Assembly (NCBI GenBank): GCA_020636375.1
Contig: JACJXZ010000019.1
Span: forward strand, 62,001-126,000
Origin: Lewinellaceae bacterium
GTDB lineage: Bacteria; Bacteroidota; Bacteroidia; Chitinophagales; Saprospiraceae
DNA length: 64,000 nucleotides
Direction: 5' to 3'
Shown: piece by piece, positions 42,903 to 52,581 of the stretch
Layout of the letters: every line of letters begins with the position of its first letter
How positions within the stretch are numbered: position 1 is the first letter of the stretch
The notes under the pieces: model-generated
The model's input: the letters and a program-made list of their open reading frames with translations, nothing else
The model's database searches: none
Told to the model about the DNA's origin: nothing
Made by a program: the position numbers and the translations under genes

Positions 42903-43826
42903 CTAAGGTTTCGGCTGAAATACGATATTATCCGAATCCAGCCTCTTCTTCTTCAGGTAAGCTTCGATATCAGGGCAGGCTTCCAGGGTACCGTCTTCCC
43001 GGATACAGCAGGGCCGCCATCCATTTTCCGCCAGCCGGCTCGCTGCTTGCCGGTGGCTGTCGTTATGCCGTTCCGGGGCGAGGTATTCCATGGCCAGCCA
43101 GCGGGCTTCGGGGCGGCGCAGCCAGCGCATCAGGCCGGCGGCCACCTGCGCCTCCGCGCCCTCTACGTCGATCTTGACGAACTGCGGGAAGCAGTTCCTT
43201 TCTTCCATCAATTCGTCCATGGGGTAAGCGGGCACTTCTACTGCCCGGGGGGTGATGCCCCGGCGCCAGGCCGCCTCCCCGAACTGGTCTTTTTCCAGGG
43301 TATTGTATTCTGAATACAGGGGCGGGAACTCGTAAAAAGTGGCTGTGCCCCGGGCGTCGCTGGCGGCCGCCCGGACGGCCTCGATGGCGGGATGGCCCTC
43401 AATGTTGCGCTTCAGAACCTCAAAAGTATCCCCTGCCGCTTCGACTGCAATTACCCGGCCTGCGGTGCCCGCCAGGGCTGCCCCCAGGCGGCTGAAGAAG
43501 CCGAAGTGGGCGCCTACGTCCAGCAGGGCCATTCCCTCCCGGATATGCCGTATCATAAACCGGGCCAGCCGGATCTCCGACTCGTGGGACTTGGCGCCCA
43601 GCAGGTATAGGTCGAGCCCGGCAGGCAACCCTACTTCCATGGCCCCCCCAAAGAAGAGGGGGGCGTTTCGCTTCAGGCGGCGCACTCCAAGGGGATAAAG
43701 CAGTTTGCTGTGGATCATGCCCAGGACATAACGCCCGCGGGCGAAGGCCAGGCGCTGCAGGTGGCTGCCCCGGGCCGCCCGTTCGGCGTCGGCCAGCGCC
43801 TGAAGGTATGCCTGCTGCTTATGCAT
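42903..43826 (-). CDS. FkbM-family methyltransferase
   Basis: A 307-residue S-adenosylmethionine-dependent O-methyltransferase of the FkbM type, often modifying sugars of surface polysaccharides. It has the SAM-binding motif LLDVGAHFGFFSRLGAAL (about residues 100-117), GRVIAVEAAGDTFEVLKRNI and the FVKIDVEGAEAQVAAGL motif. It is the last gene of a polysaccharide operon and overlaps the O-antigen-ligase-like gene by 8 bp. Confidence 0.88.
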   Translation of the reverse strand: MHKQQAYLQALADAERAARGSHLQRLAFARGRYVLGMIHSKLLYPLGVRRLKRNAPLFFGGAMEVGLPAGLDLYLLGAKSHESEIRLARFMIRHIREGMALLDVGAHFGFFSRLGAALAGTAGRVIAVEAAGDTFEVLKRNIEGHPAIEAVRAAASDARGTATFYEFPPLYSEYNTLEKDQFGEAAWRRGITPRAVEVPAYPMDELMEERNCFPQFVKIDVEGAEAQVAAGLMRWLRRPEARWLAMEYLAPERHNDSHRQAASRLAENGWRPCCIREDGTLEACPDIEAYLKKKRLDSDNIVFQPKP

Positions 43827-45279
43827 CGGCCGCTTGGGTTTGCTGCCGCAGGTCCATATTGATGAGCAGGGCCAGGTTCATAAAAAAGAAAGGGCCCACC
43901 TTATCCGTTTCGATCAGGTCATTGATGATGAGCAGGGAAAGGATGATAACCAGCGACAAAAGCGCCATCATGATGATGTGCCGCCCTTTCTCCGTCCGCT
44001 CCCGGTGGTAAATCACTTCTCCCCGGATCAGCGCGTAAGCCGACAGCAACAGGAAGAAAAACAAGCCGGGCAGGCCCTGCTCGGCCATGGTCATCAGGTA
44101 ATAACTGTGAATGCCTGATTTGTCGGGGTTGTCGCTGACATACGTCTGGAAGCTGGTGACGGTGTAGGACTTGTAATAATTATAAAAGTTTCCGGGGCCG
44201 AAACCGAAAACGGGCCGTTCAGCGCCCATGTGAAAACCGGCGACCCAGCGATAGACGCGCTCCATGGTAGAAATGTCTTCCCCGGTATAGGTGGCCTGGA
44301 GCAGGTTGTTGAAATCCTGGTGAGAGACGGTGGTCTCGTAGTTCGGAGCATAGTCCAGATAACGGTTGTTGTAGGCCATGAGGGCTACCAAACCGAGAAC
44401 GCCTGCCAGGGCCAGCAGCAGGATGTACCGGGTGAGGCGGTAGCGGATGGCGTAAAAAGCGCCAATGGCAATGACGGCCGATACGTAGGCGGCCCGGGTG
44501 TACGAAAGCTGTATGGCGAGCAGCAGGACTGCCAGGCTGATGCTCAGTAACCACCAGGTACGGCTGTAAGCCGGATACCACTTCCTGAAATACCAGATGA
44601 AGGGCAGGAAAACGACAATTATGGAAGCGTAGGCCACGTGATTGCGGTAGAAGGGGTGAAGGACCCGGTACACGTCGGCAAAGGAGAACCCATAGGTGGC
44701 ATGGCGGGCCATGACTACCAGCACGGTAAGCAGGAGGGTGGAAAAGACCGCCCAGAAAAACTGGCGGATCTCGCGCTCGCCGTCGAGCAGATGAGCCGCC
44801 AGAAAGAAGAAGGTGGCCACATACCACGTCTTGGCCAGCAGGAATTTTACGGAAACGACCCATTCCTGGGAATGGATAGCCGCCACCACGAGCCAGGCCA
44901 GGTGCAAAAACAGCAACAGCGTGATGGGGTGCCGGACGAAACGGCCGTCAGCCTCCTTTCCGTGGCGCACCACATAGGCCAAGCCAACCAGCATGAGCCC
45001 GATCATCAGCGGCTCGGTAGGCAGGTCTGTGCCCAGCCCGTTGGGCAATATAAGCTCGGTGGACAGGGGGATGCAGGCCAGCAGCAGCAGGAATGTTTTC
45101 CTGAAATCGACAATGGTCAGATAGACAACCAGCAGGAAAGCCGGTATCCCCGCCAGAAAGTACAACTCCGAGGCAACGCCCGCAAAAAGGCAAAGCAATA
45201 ATACTGCCGCAAACACCCGGAAGAGAAAGAAGGAGGCATCGGAAGTGTCCAGCAGTTGCGTCAACTTACTTCGCATCAT
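43819..45279 (-). CDS. O-antigen ligase / Wzy-like polysaccharide polymerase
   Basis: A 486-residue membrane protein with about 11-12 hydrophobic helices and one larger loop before the last helices (NRYLDYAPNYETTVSHQDFN through FNPV-like RPVFGFGPGNFYNYY). The GFGPGNF segment in that loop, and Arg/His in loop residues, are typical of the WaaL/Wzy superfamily that transfers or polymerises lipid-linked glycans in the periplasm. It overlaps the chain-length gene by 14 bp, indicating one operon. Confidence 0.82.
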   Translation of the reverse strand: MMRSKLTQLLDTSDASFFLFRVFAAVLLLCLFAGVASELYFLAGIPAFLLVVYLTIVDFRKTFLLLLACIPLSTELILPNGLGTDLPTEPLMIGLMLVGLAYVVRHGKEADGRFVRHPITLLLFLHLAWLVVAAIHSQEWVVSVKFLLAKTWYVATFFFLAAHLLDGEREIRQFFWAVFSTLLLTVLVVMARHATYGFSFADVYRVLHPFYRNHVAYASIIVVFLPFIWYFRKWYPAYSRTWWLLSISLAVLLLAIQLSYTRAAYVSAVIAIGAFYAIRYRLTRYILLLALAGVLGLVALMAYNNRYLDYAPNYETTVSHQDFNNLLQATYTGEDISTMERVYRWVAGFHMGAERPVFGFGPGNFYNYYKSYTVTSFQTYVSDNPDKSGIHSYYLMTMAEQGLPGLFFFLLLSAYALIRGEVIYHRERTEKGRHIIMMALLSLVIILSLLIINDLIETDKVGPFFFMNLALLINMDLRQQTQAADA

Positions 45280-46369
45280 AAATCTCCCTCCAGTTTACAT
45301 CTTTATAGGTGTCGAACAGCAGTACGCCGATCAGGCTGAACAGGAAGGCAATGGCCGTTGCCGCCAGGACGATGATGCTGCGCTTGGGGCGCGATTTGAC
45401 GACCGGAATGTGGGCCTCTTCGACAATGACCATGGCGGGGATGATGGTGTTATAAGTAGCCAGGACCTGCTTCAGGCGCTCCTTGTCGTAACTCAGCGTC
45501 TGGTTGGCAGACAGGTACTGCCGCTCGATGATGCCGAACTGAGAGAGGCCCAGGTTGAGGCGGGCCATTTTTTCCTGCAGGCTTTTATGTTCTTCTTCCA
45601 GGCCCCTGACGTTGGCCTGCAGCAGGCGGATAGTGTCCTGAGGGATGCCTTTGGTTTCCTTTAAAGCTTCCAGCTTGGCGCGGCTGCGCACCATCCGCGC
45701 CTCGGCCTCGGAAAGCTGGGTAGGCAAGGCTTCCGTCTGCCCTACGATGTTGAAGATGCCGTATTGCTCGCGCAGCATGTTCATACTGTCGCTCAGGCGG
45801 TCCAATTGCTCTTCCTTGGCCTTGATGTTCTCTTCATAAGATTCTATGGTTTTCCCCAGGCCTTTCTGGATCAGGTGCCGGGCAACTTCGTCGATCCTCT
45901 CCCGGGCAGTGTTGGCCATGCGGGCCGCCAGCTCCCGGTCTTTGTCTTCAATAGACAATTCCACGGCATCCCTTTTGGTTTTGGTAACCTCATACAGGCT
46001 GCGGAACTTCTCCTGCACTTTGAAAGCCGCGCGGGGATGATCCGGATTGATATTATAGTGTTCGTATAAATTGAAGGAGTCGATCAGGAAATTGACCAGT
46101 TCGCTGGATTCGGCGATGGTCATCAGGCGGTCGATGTCATTTTCATTGCCGTAGTACTCGCTTCGGGTCTGCCCGCCGCCGTACAGGTTTTCCACCGTTG
46201 CCTGGTCGGGGCTGACGGCGAGGAAAACAGTCGTTGCCTTATAATAGTTGGGAAGCAACAGCGTGATGACCACAGTGCCCAGGCCGGCGGCCAGGCAGAC
46301 ATAAAAGATGGGCTTTTTCCACTTGAAGAGGGTCTTCAGTACGTCGATCAGGTTATCGTTGTTCTTCAT
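45266..46369 (-). CDS. Wzz-like polysaccharide chain-length determinant
   Basis: A 367-residue protein with one N-terminal helix (IFYVCLAAGLGTVVITLLLP, about residues 19-38) and one C-terminal helix (SIIVLAATAIAFLFSLIGVL), enclosing a largely coiled-coil periplasmic domain (EDKDRELAARMANTARERID; KAKEEQLDRLSDSMNMLREQ). This is the topology of the Wzz/GumC co-polymerase family that sets glycan chain length. There is no cytoplasmic tyrosine-kinase part. A TACTTTTG box (minus strand, 46458-46465) matches the Bacteroidota -7 element upstream, but no partner -33 is clear. Confidence 0.82.
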   Translation of the reverse strand: MKNNDNLIDVLKTLFKWKKPIFYVCLAAGLGTVVITLLLPNYYKATTVFLAVSPDQATVENLYGGGQTRSEYYGNENDIDRLMTIAESSELVNFLIDSFNLYEHYNINPDHPRAAFKVQEKFRSLYEVTKTKRDAVELSIEDKDRELAARMANTARERIDEVARHLIQKGLGKTIESYEENIKAKEEQLDRLSDSMNMLREQYGIFNIVGQTEALPTQLSEAEARMVRSRAKLEALKETKGIPQDTIRLLQANVRGLEEEHKSLQEKMARLNLGLSQFGIIERQYLSANQTLSYDKERLKQVLATYNTIIPAMVIVEEAHIPVVKSRPKRSIIVLAATAIAFLFSLIGVLLFDTYKDVNWREIYDAK

Positions 46370-46518
46370 CGCTATTTTCCTGTGCGTTTGGATCGGGGAA
46401 GCCCGGCGCGCGTATTGCCCGCCCGTTCATGTTTTTGCCTCCCATGAATAAACACCGCAAAAGTAAACCTTTGACGGTTCTTTTTAAACTTTTGAGCAAT
46501 TGTTTGCTCCGGGTGCGC

Positions 46519-47955
46519 CTACCTTCTCCACTGCGCCAGCCCCCGCACGTCCACCAATCCCAATATCAATGCAAACACTCCGCCGGCGGCCAGCGTCGCC
46601 AGGAAGCGCCACAGCCAGCCCAGCCCCGAACAGGTTTGTATCAGGAGTCCGGCGGCCAAGGCCAGGGCGAGAAGGGCTGAAAAGCGAAAAATGGCGCCCC
46701 CTGTATTTCCCGGCCGCAGGAGGCGGTGGGCCAGGAGCAGCTCGCAGGCCAGCACGCCAAACTGGGTGATACAGGTGGCTATGGCGGCGCCTTCGGCCTT
46801 GTACCGGGGGATCAGCAGGAAATTGAGGACAATATTAAACAAAAGGCTGACAGCGAAGACGTAGTTCAGCTGCCGCAGGCTGTCGTTGGCCACCAGCAGC
46901 GTCCCGAAGATATAGGTTCCGCAAACCGCAAAGAACCCGCCCATCAGATAGGCCAGCACCCGGCCGGAGTAAACCGAGCCGCTGTCGTACAGGGCGATCA
47001 TGATCTCCGTACGATAGAAAAAGATGCCGCAGAACAAGGCCAGGGCACCGGCACCAACCAGGCGGAAACTCAGCTGTGCCAGGCCGCCCACCGCCTCGCC
47101 CCGCCGGATCATTCCCGAAAAGATGGGCAACAACAGGCCGGCAAACAGAAAGCCGATCATGTTGCTGGCCTCGAAGAGCCGGAAGGCGGAGGCGTAAATG
47201 TCGGCCTCCACCTGCCCGTCCGGGAGCAAGCGCTCCACCATAACCCCGTCGATCCGGTTGTAGATGGAGGTCAGGAAAACCGCCAGCGCATAGGGAGCGC
47301 TCCGCCGGAGCAGCAGTAAAAGGAATGGCCAGCGGAAGCGGAAGCGCAACGTGGGAAGCCGGCCGCGGATGACCCCAAATGCCAGCAGCGCCGTAGCGCT
47401 GAGGGCGAACGTATGCGCCCAGGCGAACCACTCGATCCGGAACGCCCCCCGGAACGGCGGTGCCCACAACAGTACGCCGCACACCAGGATGAGCAGCAGG
47501 CGGTCCGTTACGGAAAGCAGGCTGTCCAGGCGGTACCTACCCAGCCCGGATACGTTGGAACGCAGGAAAAGCACCAGGGAATTCAGCACCTGGTTGACGG
47601 CTATGATGGCCAGCAACGGCAGCACATCCAGGCCGTATCCGGCAAACCAGGCGGTGAGAAAGACCAGCAACAGGTACAGGGTGCCCAGCAGGGATTTCAG
47701 GATCAGGATATTGGGAAAGTACTTGCCCAGCAGGTGGTTGTACTGGGCGATGTTGCGGTTGTTGAAATTCTGTATGCCGAAGTCGTTGACGATCTGAAAG
47801 AGGAACGTGAAGTTGAACAGCGCAAAGTAGATGCCATAGTCCCCCATAGGCACCGTATTCTGTACCGTGCGGTCGATGCCGAACAGGTAGAACGGCTTGA
47901 TCAGCAGGTTGACCGCCAGCAGGAAAATGATATTTATGAGAAATTCACGCTTCAT
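46519..47955 (-). CDS. Polysaccharide flippase (Wzx/MVF family)
   Basis: 478 residues from the ATG at 47955 (MKREFLINIIFLLAVNLLIK), since the reading further upstream enters a repeat region. About 12-14 membrane helices. The N-terminal region with FQIVNDFGIQNFNNRNIAQY is typical of oligosaccharide flippases (RfbX-like). It would move lipid-linked repeat units to the periplasm for the downstream Wzy/Wzz-like proteins. It is the first gene of the polysaccharide run, 149 bp before the chain-length gene. Confidence 0.85.
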   Translation of the reverse strand: MKREFLINIIFLLAVNLLIKPFYLFGIDRTVQNTVPMGDYGIYFALFNFTFLFQIVNDFGIQNFNNRNIAQYNHLLGKYFPNILILKSLLGTLYLLLVFLTAWFAGYGLDVLPLLAIIAVNQVLNSLVLFLRSNVSGLGRYRLDSLLSVTDRLLLILVCGVLLWAPPFRGAFRIEWFAWAHTFALSATALLAFGVIRGRLPTLRFRFRWPFLLLLLRRSAPYALAVFLTSIYNRIDGVMVERLLPDGQVEADIYASAFRLFEASNMIGFLFAGLLLPIFSGMIRRGEAVGGLAQLSFRLVGAGALALFCGIFFYRTEIMIALYDSGSVYSGRVLAYLMGGFFAVCGTYIFGTLLVANDSLRQLNYVFAVSLLFNIVLNFLLIPRYKAEGAAIATCITQFGVLACELLLAHRLLRPGNTGGAIFRFSALLALALAAGLLIQTCSGLGWLWRFLATLAAGGVFALILGLVDVRGLAQWRR

Positions 47956-47987
47956 CGGCGAGCGCGAAGATAGGGGTTTTAGAGTGT

Positions 47988-48188
47988 ATTTGTGCATCCG
48001 TGGGGCAGCTCCGGAAAGTCCCCCCAAATGAGTGGATGAGTGAGGGACTGAATGAGCGAATAAATATAAAATATGTATTGTTTTTAAAATCAAACCTTAT
48101 TACATAGCTGATTCTATTCACTCATTCGCTAAGTCACTCCTTCACTCCTTTCCCAGGGTTTCCGGAGTGACCTCACAAATGCACAAAT
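47988..48188. repeat. About 200-bp long palindromic, heptamer-containing element
   Basis: Outer ends ATTTGTGCAT (47988-47997) and ATGCACAAAT (48179-48188) are perfect complements; inside them CCGGAAA (48011-48017) pairs with TTTCCGG (48159-48165). Between them are heptamer-like GAGTGA/TCACTC arrays on opposite strands (48027-48066 and 48113-48150). The centre is A/T-rich. It lies between fdhD and the flippase gene and could form a very long stem in RNA. Confidence 0.6.
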
Positions 48189-48212
48189 GCAAGGACACCC
48201 AAATACGCGAAT

Positions 48213-49127
48213 TCAGAATACTACCCGCTCTGCTCCGCAGTATACATTGAAAGCCCGCCCCCGCAGGAAACCCACCAGCGTCATCCCGTATTCTTCTGCC
48301 AGTTCAACGGCCAGGCTCGAAGGAGCGCCCACTGCGGCCAGTACAGGAACGCCCGCCATTACCGACTTCTGGACCAGCTCGAAGCTGAGCCGGCCGCTGA
48401 GCAGGATGGCGTTGCCGCGCAGCGGGATTTGCCCCTGCAGCAGGGCTGTGCCGATGAGCTTGTCCAAGGCGTTATGCCGGCCTACGTCTTCCCGCATCAT
48501 CAGCAACTCGCCCTGTGGGGTGAAGGCGGCGGCGGCGTGGATGCCTCCGGTGCATTCGAAGATGGCCTGCTCCTGCGATAATTTATCCGGTAAGGATCGC
48601 AGCGTCCCGGCGGAAATCTCGGGGAAAGCGCGGCGGGGAAAATAACAGGAAGTGGAACGCACCATATCGATGGAGGCCTTCCCGCACACGCCGCAACTGG
48701 AGGAGGTGTAAAAATGGCGGTTCAGCTTATCAAAGTCCACGGGCAGTTCTTCGTCCAGTTCCACCAGGAGGATGTTTTCGCGGGCTTCCGGGGCCAGGGC
48801 CTGGCCCACGTGGCGCATGCCCCGGATATCCGAGGCTTTTCCGATGATGCCTTCCGTGAAGAGAAAGCCGGCGGCCAGCTCTTCGTCCTGCCCGGGGGTA
48901 CGCATGGTGACGGCCAGGCTGCGGCTGTGGCGTTGCCCCCGCGGGCCATAGGCAAGCTTGATCTCCAGAGGCTCTTCGCGCGCCAACAGGTCGGTGCGCC
49001 CGTAGGATTCTCTTCCTTCCACGCGGGTCATTTCAACCTCGCGGATGCTTTTTCGGCTGTAATTCGCTGTTGCTGCCACAATTTTTCTTTTAGCGTGAAT
49101 GGCCTGTGCATTTTCAAAATTGATCAC
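48213..49127 (-). CDS. fdhD: Formate dehydrogenase accessory sulfurtransferase FdhD
   Basis: FdhD passes sulfur from a cysteine desulfurase to the molybdenum cofactor so that formate dehydrogenase becomes active. It is 304 residues from a GTG start that overlaps the moaA stop (GTGA), implying translational coupling. It has the catalytic CGVCGK motif (SSSCGVCGKASIDMV, near residue 143), the conserved GRHNALDKLIG and SGRLSFELVQK. The N-terminal 40 residues may be longer than needed. The neighbouring oxidoreductase at 50164-52581 is the probable client. Confidence 0.93.
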   Translation of the reverse strand: MINFENAQAIHAKRKIVAATANYSRKSIREVEMTRVEGRESYGRTDLLAREEPLEIKLAYGPRGQRHSRSLAVTMRTPGQDEELAAGFLFTEGIIGKASDIRGMRHVGQALAPEARENILLVELDEELPVDFDKLNRHFYTSSSCGVCGKASIDMVRSTSCYFPRRAFPEISAGTLRSLPDKLSQEQAIFECTGGIHAAAAFTPQGELLMMREDVGRHNALDKLIGTALLQGQIPLRGNAILLSGRLSFELVQKSVMAGVPVLAAVGAPSSLAVELAEEYGMTLVGFLRGRAFNVYCGAERVVF

Positions 49128-50125
49128 CCTCCGATTGTCGCCATGGACTCCTGGACGGGCACTCCAAATGTACGCATTTTTTCAGCTTCCCACCCATCGC
49201 GGGCGCGGTTGCCGAGGGCCTGCAGGAAAGTATCCCGGATTTGCTCGTCGGTGGCGCCGGCGCGCAGGATGTCCCGCACATTGAAAACGCCGTCATCGTA
49301 GAGGCAGGTTTTGAGCATGCCTTTGGGCGTAAGGCGGATGCGGTTGCATGTGCCGCAAAAGGTCCGGCTGTAGGCGGCGATGATGCCCACGGTTCCCTGG
49401 TAGCCGGGGATTCGGTAATTGGTGGAAGTGGAGTGAGGCGGATCGGGAATTTTTTCCATGCCGGGATAGTGCTCCTGCAGATGAGACAGTACGCGCCGGT
49501 AATTCCAGGTGAGCACGGGATAGTGGCTGCCCTCCCCGTTGAAGGGCATTTCCTCGATGAAACGCACACTGACGGGGTAGTGCCGGGTGAGTTCCGCCAT
49601 CGGGACGATGTCCTCCGTGTTTTTTCCCTCCATCACCACGGCGTTGATCTTGGTGTCTATTCCATGAGCCAGCAGTGTTTCGAAGGTTTCCCATACCTGA
49701 TGGAATACGTCGCGGCGGGTGATGTTGAAAAACCGCCGGGGGTCGAGGGAATCCAGGCTGAGGTTAACGGAATGGATACCCAGCTTTTTCAGCTCGGGAA
49801 CAAGCGGTGCCGTAAGCGTTCCATTAGTCGTGATATTGATCCTTTTCAATTTCTCTAACCGGCTGATCTCGCGCAGGAAATCCATCATGTCTCTCCGGAC
49901 GAAGGGTTCGCCGCCCGTGATGCGCACCTTGTCGATGCCCATGCCGGCCAGTATCCTCAGCAGGCGGGCCATTTCTTCATAAGTGAGCAGGGCTTCCCGC
50001 GGCAGGTAGCGAATCCCCTGCTCCGGCATGCAGTAGAAGCAGCGCAGGTTGCAGCGGTCGGTAACGGCCAGCCGCAGATAGTTGATGCGGCGGCCATGGT
50101 TGTCGTACAGGTATGGAGCAGGCAT
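49124..50125 (-). CDS. moaA: GTP 3',8-cyclase MoaA
   Basis: Radical-SAM enzyme for the first step of molybdopterin biosynthesis. It is 333 residues. It has the N-terminal SAM cluster CNLRCFYCMPEQG (Cys x3 Cys x2 Cys), ITGGEP, and the C-terminal [4Fe-4S] cluster motif FCGTCNRIRLTPKGMLKTCL. It ends with the conserved Gly-Gly tail (SMATIGG). It is co-directional with the oxidoreductase gene (38 bp upstream) and with fdhD, which together supply its cofactor. Confidence 0.97.
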   Translation of the reverse strand: MPAPYLYDNHGRRINYLRLAVTDRCNLRCFYCMPEQGIRYLPREALLTYEEMARLLRILAGMGIDKVRITGGEPFVRRDMMDFLREISRLEKLKRINITTNGTLTAPLVPELKKLGIHSVNLSLDSLDPRRFFNITRRDVFHQVWETFETLLAHGIDTKINAVVMEGKNTEDIVPMAELTRHYPVSVRFIEEMPFNGEGSHYPVLTWNYRRVLSHLQEHYPGMEKIPDPPHSTSTNYRIPGYQGTVGIIAAYSRTFCGTCNRIRLTPKGMLKTCLYDDGVFNVRDILRAGATDEQIRDTFLQALGNRARDGWEAEKMRTFGVPVQESMATIGG

Positions 50126-50163
50126 ATTGGTTTTGTTTTCCGGGTTTCCAGATCAGGGGCGCA

Positions 50164-52581
50164 TTATCCCATCGCCACATCCGGTTCGTTGGTGGGCACG
50201 ATCCGGATGACAACCCGTTTGGAAACGGGTGTTTTGCTGCCGCGGGCGACGGCGTCGATGGGCACCAGCACATTAGCTTCCGGGAAGTAGGTGGCCACGC
50301 AGCGGCGGGGGATGCTGAAGGGCGTCACGATGAAGCGCTTCGCTTCCCGGGCCTGGCCCCGGTATTCGCCGATCAGGTCGACGACCTGCCCCAGGCGGTA
50401 TCCGTCGGCAGCCATGTCTTCAGGGTTCATCATCACCACCCTCCGTTCGTTGTAGATGCCCCGGTAGCGGTCATCCAGGCCGTAAATAGTGGTATTGAAC
50501 TGGTCGTGGCTGCGGATGGTCATCATAACGAACTGACCGGGATCGATTTCGTTATCCGGCACCTTGGTTACCGTGAAGACGGCCTTGCCGCCGGGGGTGT
50601 CGAAGCGCTGCTCGCGGGCGCCGTTGGGCAGGTAGAAGCCGCCGGGTTCGCGCACGCGGCGGTTGTAGTCTTCAAACCCGGGGATCACCTTTTCTATGGC
50701 GTCCCGGATGTTGTCGTAGTCGGCGGCCATGGCATCCCAGTGGACGGTGCTGCGGGGCCCGAGGGTGGCCCTGGCCAGCCCGGCAACGATGGCCGGCTCG
50801 CTGAGCAGGTGGCTGGAAGGAGGGGGCAGCACACCCCGGGAAGATTGCACCACGCCCATGGAGTTTTCAATGCTGACCAGCTGTTCGCCGCCGGCCTGCA
50901 CATCCCGGTCGGTGCGGCCCAGGCAGGGCAGGATGAGCGCCTGCCGGCCGTGGATGAGGTGGCTGCGGTTCAGCTTGGTGGAGACGTGGACGGTCAGGCG
51001 GCAATTTTTCAGGGCACGGGCCGTATATTCCGTGTCGGGGGTGGCAGAGAGGAAGTTGCCGCCCATGGCAAAGAAAACTTTTGCTTCCCCCTGGTACATA
51101 GCCTTGATAGCGTCCACCACGGCGTATCCGTGACGGCGCGGCGGCTCAAAGCCGAAAGTGCTCTTCAGCTTGTCCAGAAATGCAGGCTTGGGCGCCTCCC
51201 AGATGCCCATGGTGCGGTCGCCCTGCACGTTGCTGTGGCCGCGCACCGGGCAGGTGCCGGCGCCGGGCTTGCCGATGCTGCCCTTGAGCAGCAGCAGGTT
51301 GACCACCTCCTTGATGTTGTCCACCCCGTTTTCCTGCTGGGTCAGGCCCATAGCCCAGCAGATGATGATCTTCTTCTTATCGCGGATCATCGCTACGGCT
51401 GCTTCGATCAGGTGGCGTTCCACCCCGCTCTCTTCCACCAGGCGTTCCAGGCCGTGTTTTTCCAGTTCGTGGATAAAGCTTTCATAGCCTTCTGTTTTTT
51501 CCCGGATGAATTCGAGGTCGAAAACGGTGCCGGGCGCTTTGCGCTCTTCCTCCAGCAGGCGCAGCATGATGGCTTTGAGCAGGGCGATATCGCCATTGAC
51601 CTTTACCTGCAGGAAGAGGTCGGTAAGGGGGGTGCCGCCACTCAGCATTTTCAGAGGACGCTGAGGGTTGACGAAGTTGAGCAGGCCCGCTTCGGGCAGC
51701 GGGTTGACGGTAATGATCCGGCCCCCGTTCTCCTTACATCTTTCCAGGGCGCTAAGCATGCGCGGGTGGTTGGTGCCCGGGTTTTGGCCAATGACCATGA
51801 CGACTTCAGCCTCATAGAAATCGGTCAGGGTAACGGATCCCTTGCCGATGCCAACAGTCTGGGAGAGCCCCATGCCGCTGGATTCGTGGCACATGTTGGA
51901 GCAATCGGGCAGGTTGTTGGTGCCATATTCGCGGACGAAGAGCTGGTACAGGAAGGCCGCTTCGTTGCTGGTGCGGCCGGAGGTGTAAAAGACAGCTTCA
52001 TCCGGAGACGCCAGCCCGTTGAGTTCTTCGGCGATCAGGCGGAAGGCCGCCTCCCAGCTGATGGGTGCGTAATGCGTGGCGCCCTCCCGGAGCACCATGG
52101 GTTCGGCCAGGCGCCCTTTCTTCCCGATCTCAAAATCGCTCCATCGAAGCATCTCGGATACGCTGTGTCGGGCGAAGAAGCTGCGGCCTATGGTCTTTTT
52201 CTGAGCTTCCTCGGCGATGGCCTTAACGCCATTCTCACAATATTCGCCGAGAGCGGAGCGCTCGTCGTCCGGATCGGGCCAGGCGCAGCCCGGGCAGTCA
52301 AACCCGCCCTTCTGGTTGAGGCGGAACATGGTGCGCACAGCGTCAGCGGGCGCCATGTACCGGCCGGCCTGAGTAAGCGCGGCGGCCAGTGCGGGAAAGC
52401 CGGCAGCCTTTTTCCTGGCCTTGCCCAGCCGCAGGCCGGTGAACGTTTCCGGCGGCTGCGCGCCGGCGTTTTCCGTGATAACGGCAATGTCGTGGCCTTT
52501 GTGCTCTGCATCGGCCTGCCGGGCGGCGGCATTTGCCGATTCTTTGTCAATCTTGGCGGATCGGCTATCGGTTTCTTTCAT
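50164..52581 (-). CDS. FdhF/YdeP-family molybdopterin oxidoreductase (formate dehydrogenase-like)
   Basis: An 805-residue bis-MGD enzyme of the DMSO-reductase superfamily, resembling the YdeP/FdhF-like group. The N-terminal GGFDCPGCAWPDP has too few Cys for a classical four-Cys cluster site, as in YdeP. The putative Mo ligand is the Cys in DCSNMCHESSG. Cofactor-binding segments are FYTSGRTSNEAAF, VIGQNPGTNHPRML and the C-terminal DQFNTTIYGLDDRYRGIYN. No signal peptide is seen, so it is cytoplasmic. moaA and fdhD behind it and an OFA transporter facing it support formate (or oxalate) metabolism. The exact substrate and electron acceptor are uncertain. Confidence 0.85.
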   Translation of the reverse strand: MKETDSRSAKIDKESANAAARQADAEHKGHDIAVITENAGAQPPETFTGLRLGKARKKAAGFPALAAALTQAGRYMAPADAVRTMFRLNQKGGFDCPGCAWPDPDDERSALGEYCENGVKAIAEEAQKKTIGRSFFARHSVSEMLRWSDFEIGKKGRLAEPMVLREGATHYAPISWEAAFRLIAEELNGLASPDEAVFYTSGRTSNEAAFLYQLFVREYGTNNLPDCSNMCHESSGMGLSQTVGIGKGSVTLTDFYEAEVVMVIGQNPGTNHPRMLSALERCKENGGRIITVNPLPEAGLLNFVNPQRPLKMLSGGTPLTDLFLQVKVNGDIALLKAIMLRLLEEERKAPGTVFDLEFIREKTEGYESFIHELEKHGLERLVEESGVERHLIEAAVAMIRDKKKIIICWAMGLTQQENGVDNIKEVVNLLLLKGSIGKPGAGTCPVRGHSNVQGDRTMGIWEAPKPAFLDKLKSTFGFEPPRRHGYAVVDAIKAMYQGEAKVFFAMGGNFLSATPDTEYTARALKNCRLTVHVSTKLNRSHLIHGRQALILPCLGRTDRDVQAGGEQLVSIENSMGVVQSSRGVLPPPSSHLLSEPAIVAGLARATLGPRSTVHWDAMAADYDNIRDAIEKVIPGFEDYNRRVREPGGFYLPNGAREQRFDTPGGKAVFTVTKVPDNEIDPGQFVMMTIRSHDQFNTTIYGLDDRYRGIYNERRVVMMNPEDMAADGYRLGQVVDLIGEYRGQAREAKRFIVTPFSIPRRCVATYFPEANVLVPIDAVARGSKTPVSKRVVIRIVPTNEPDVAMG

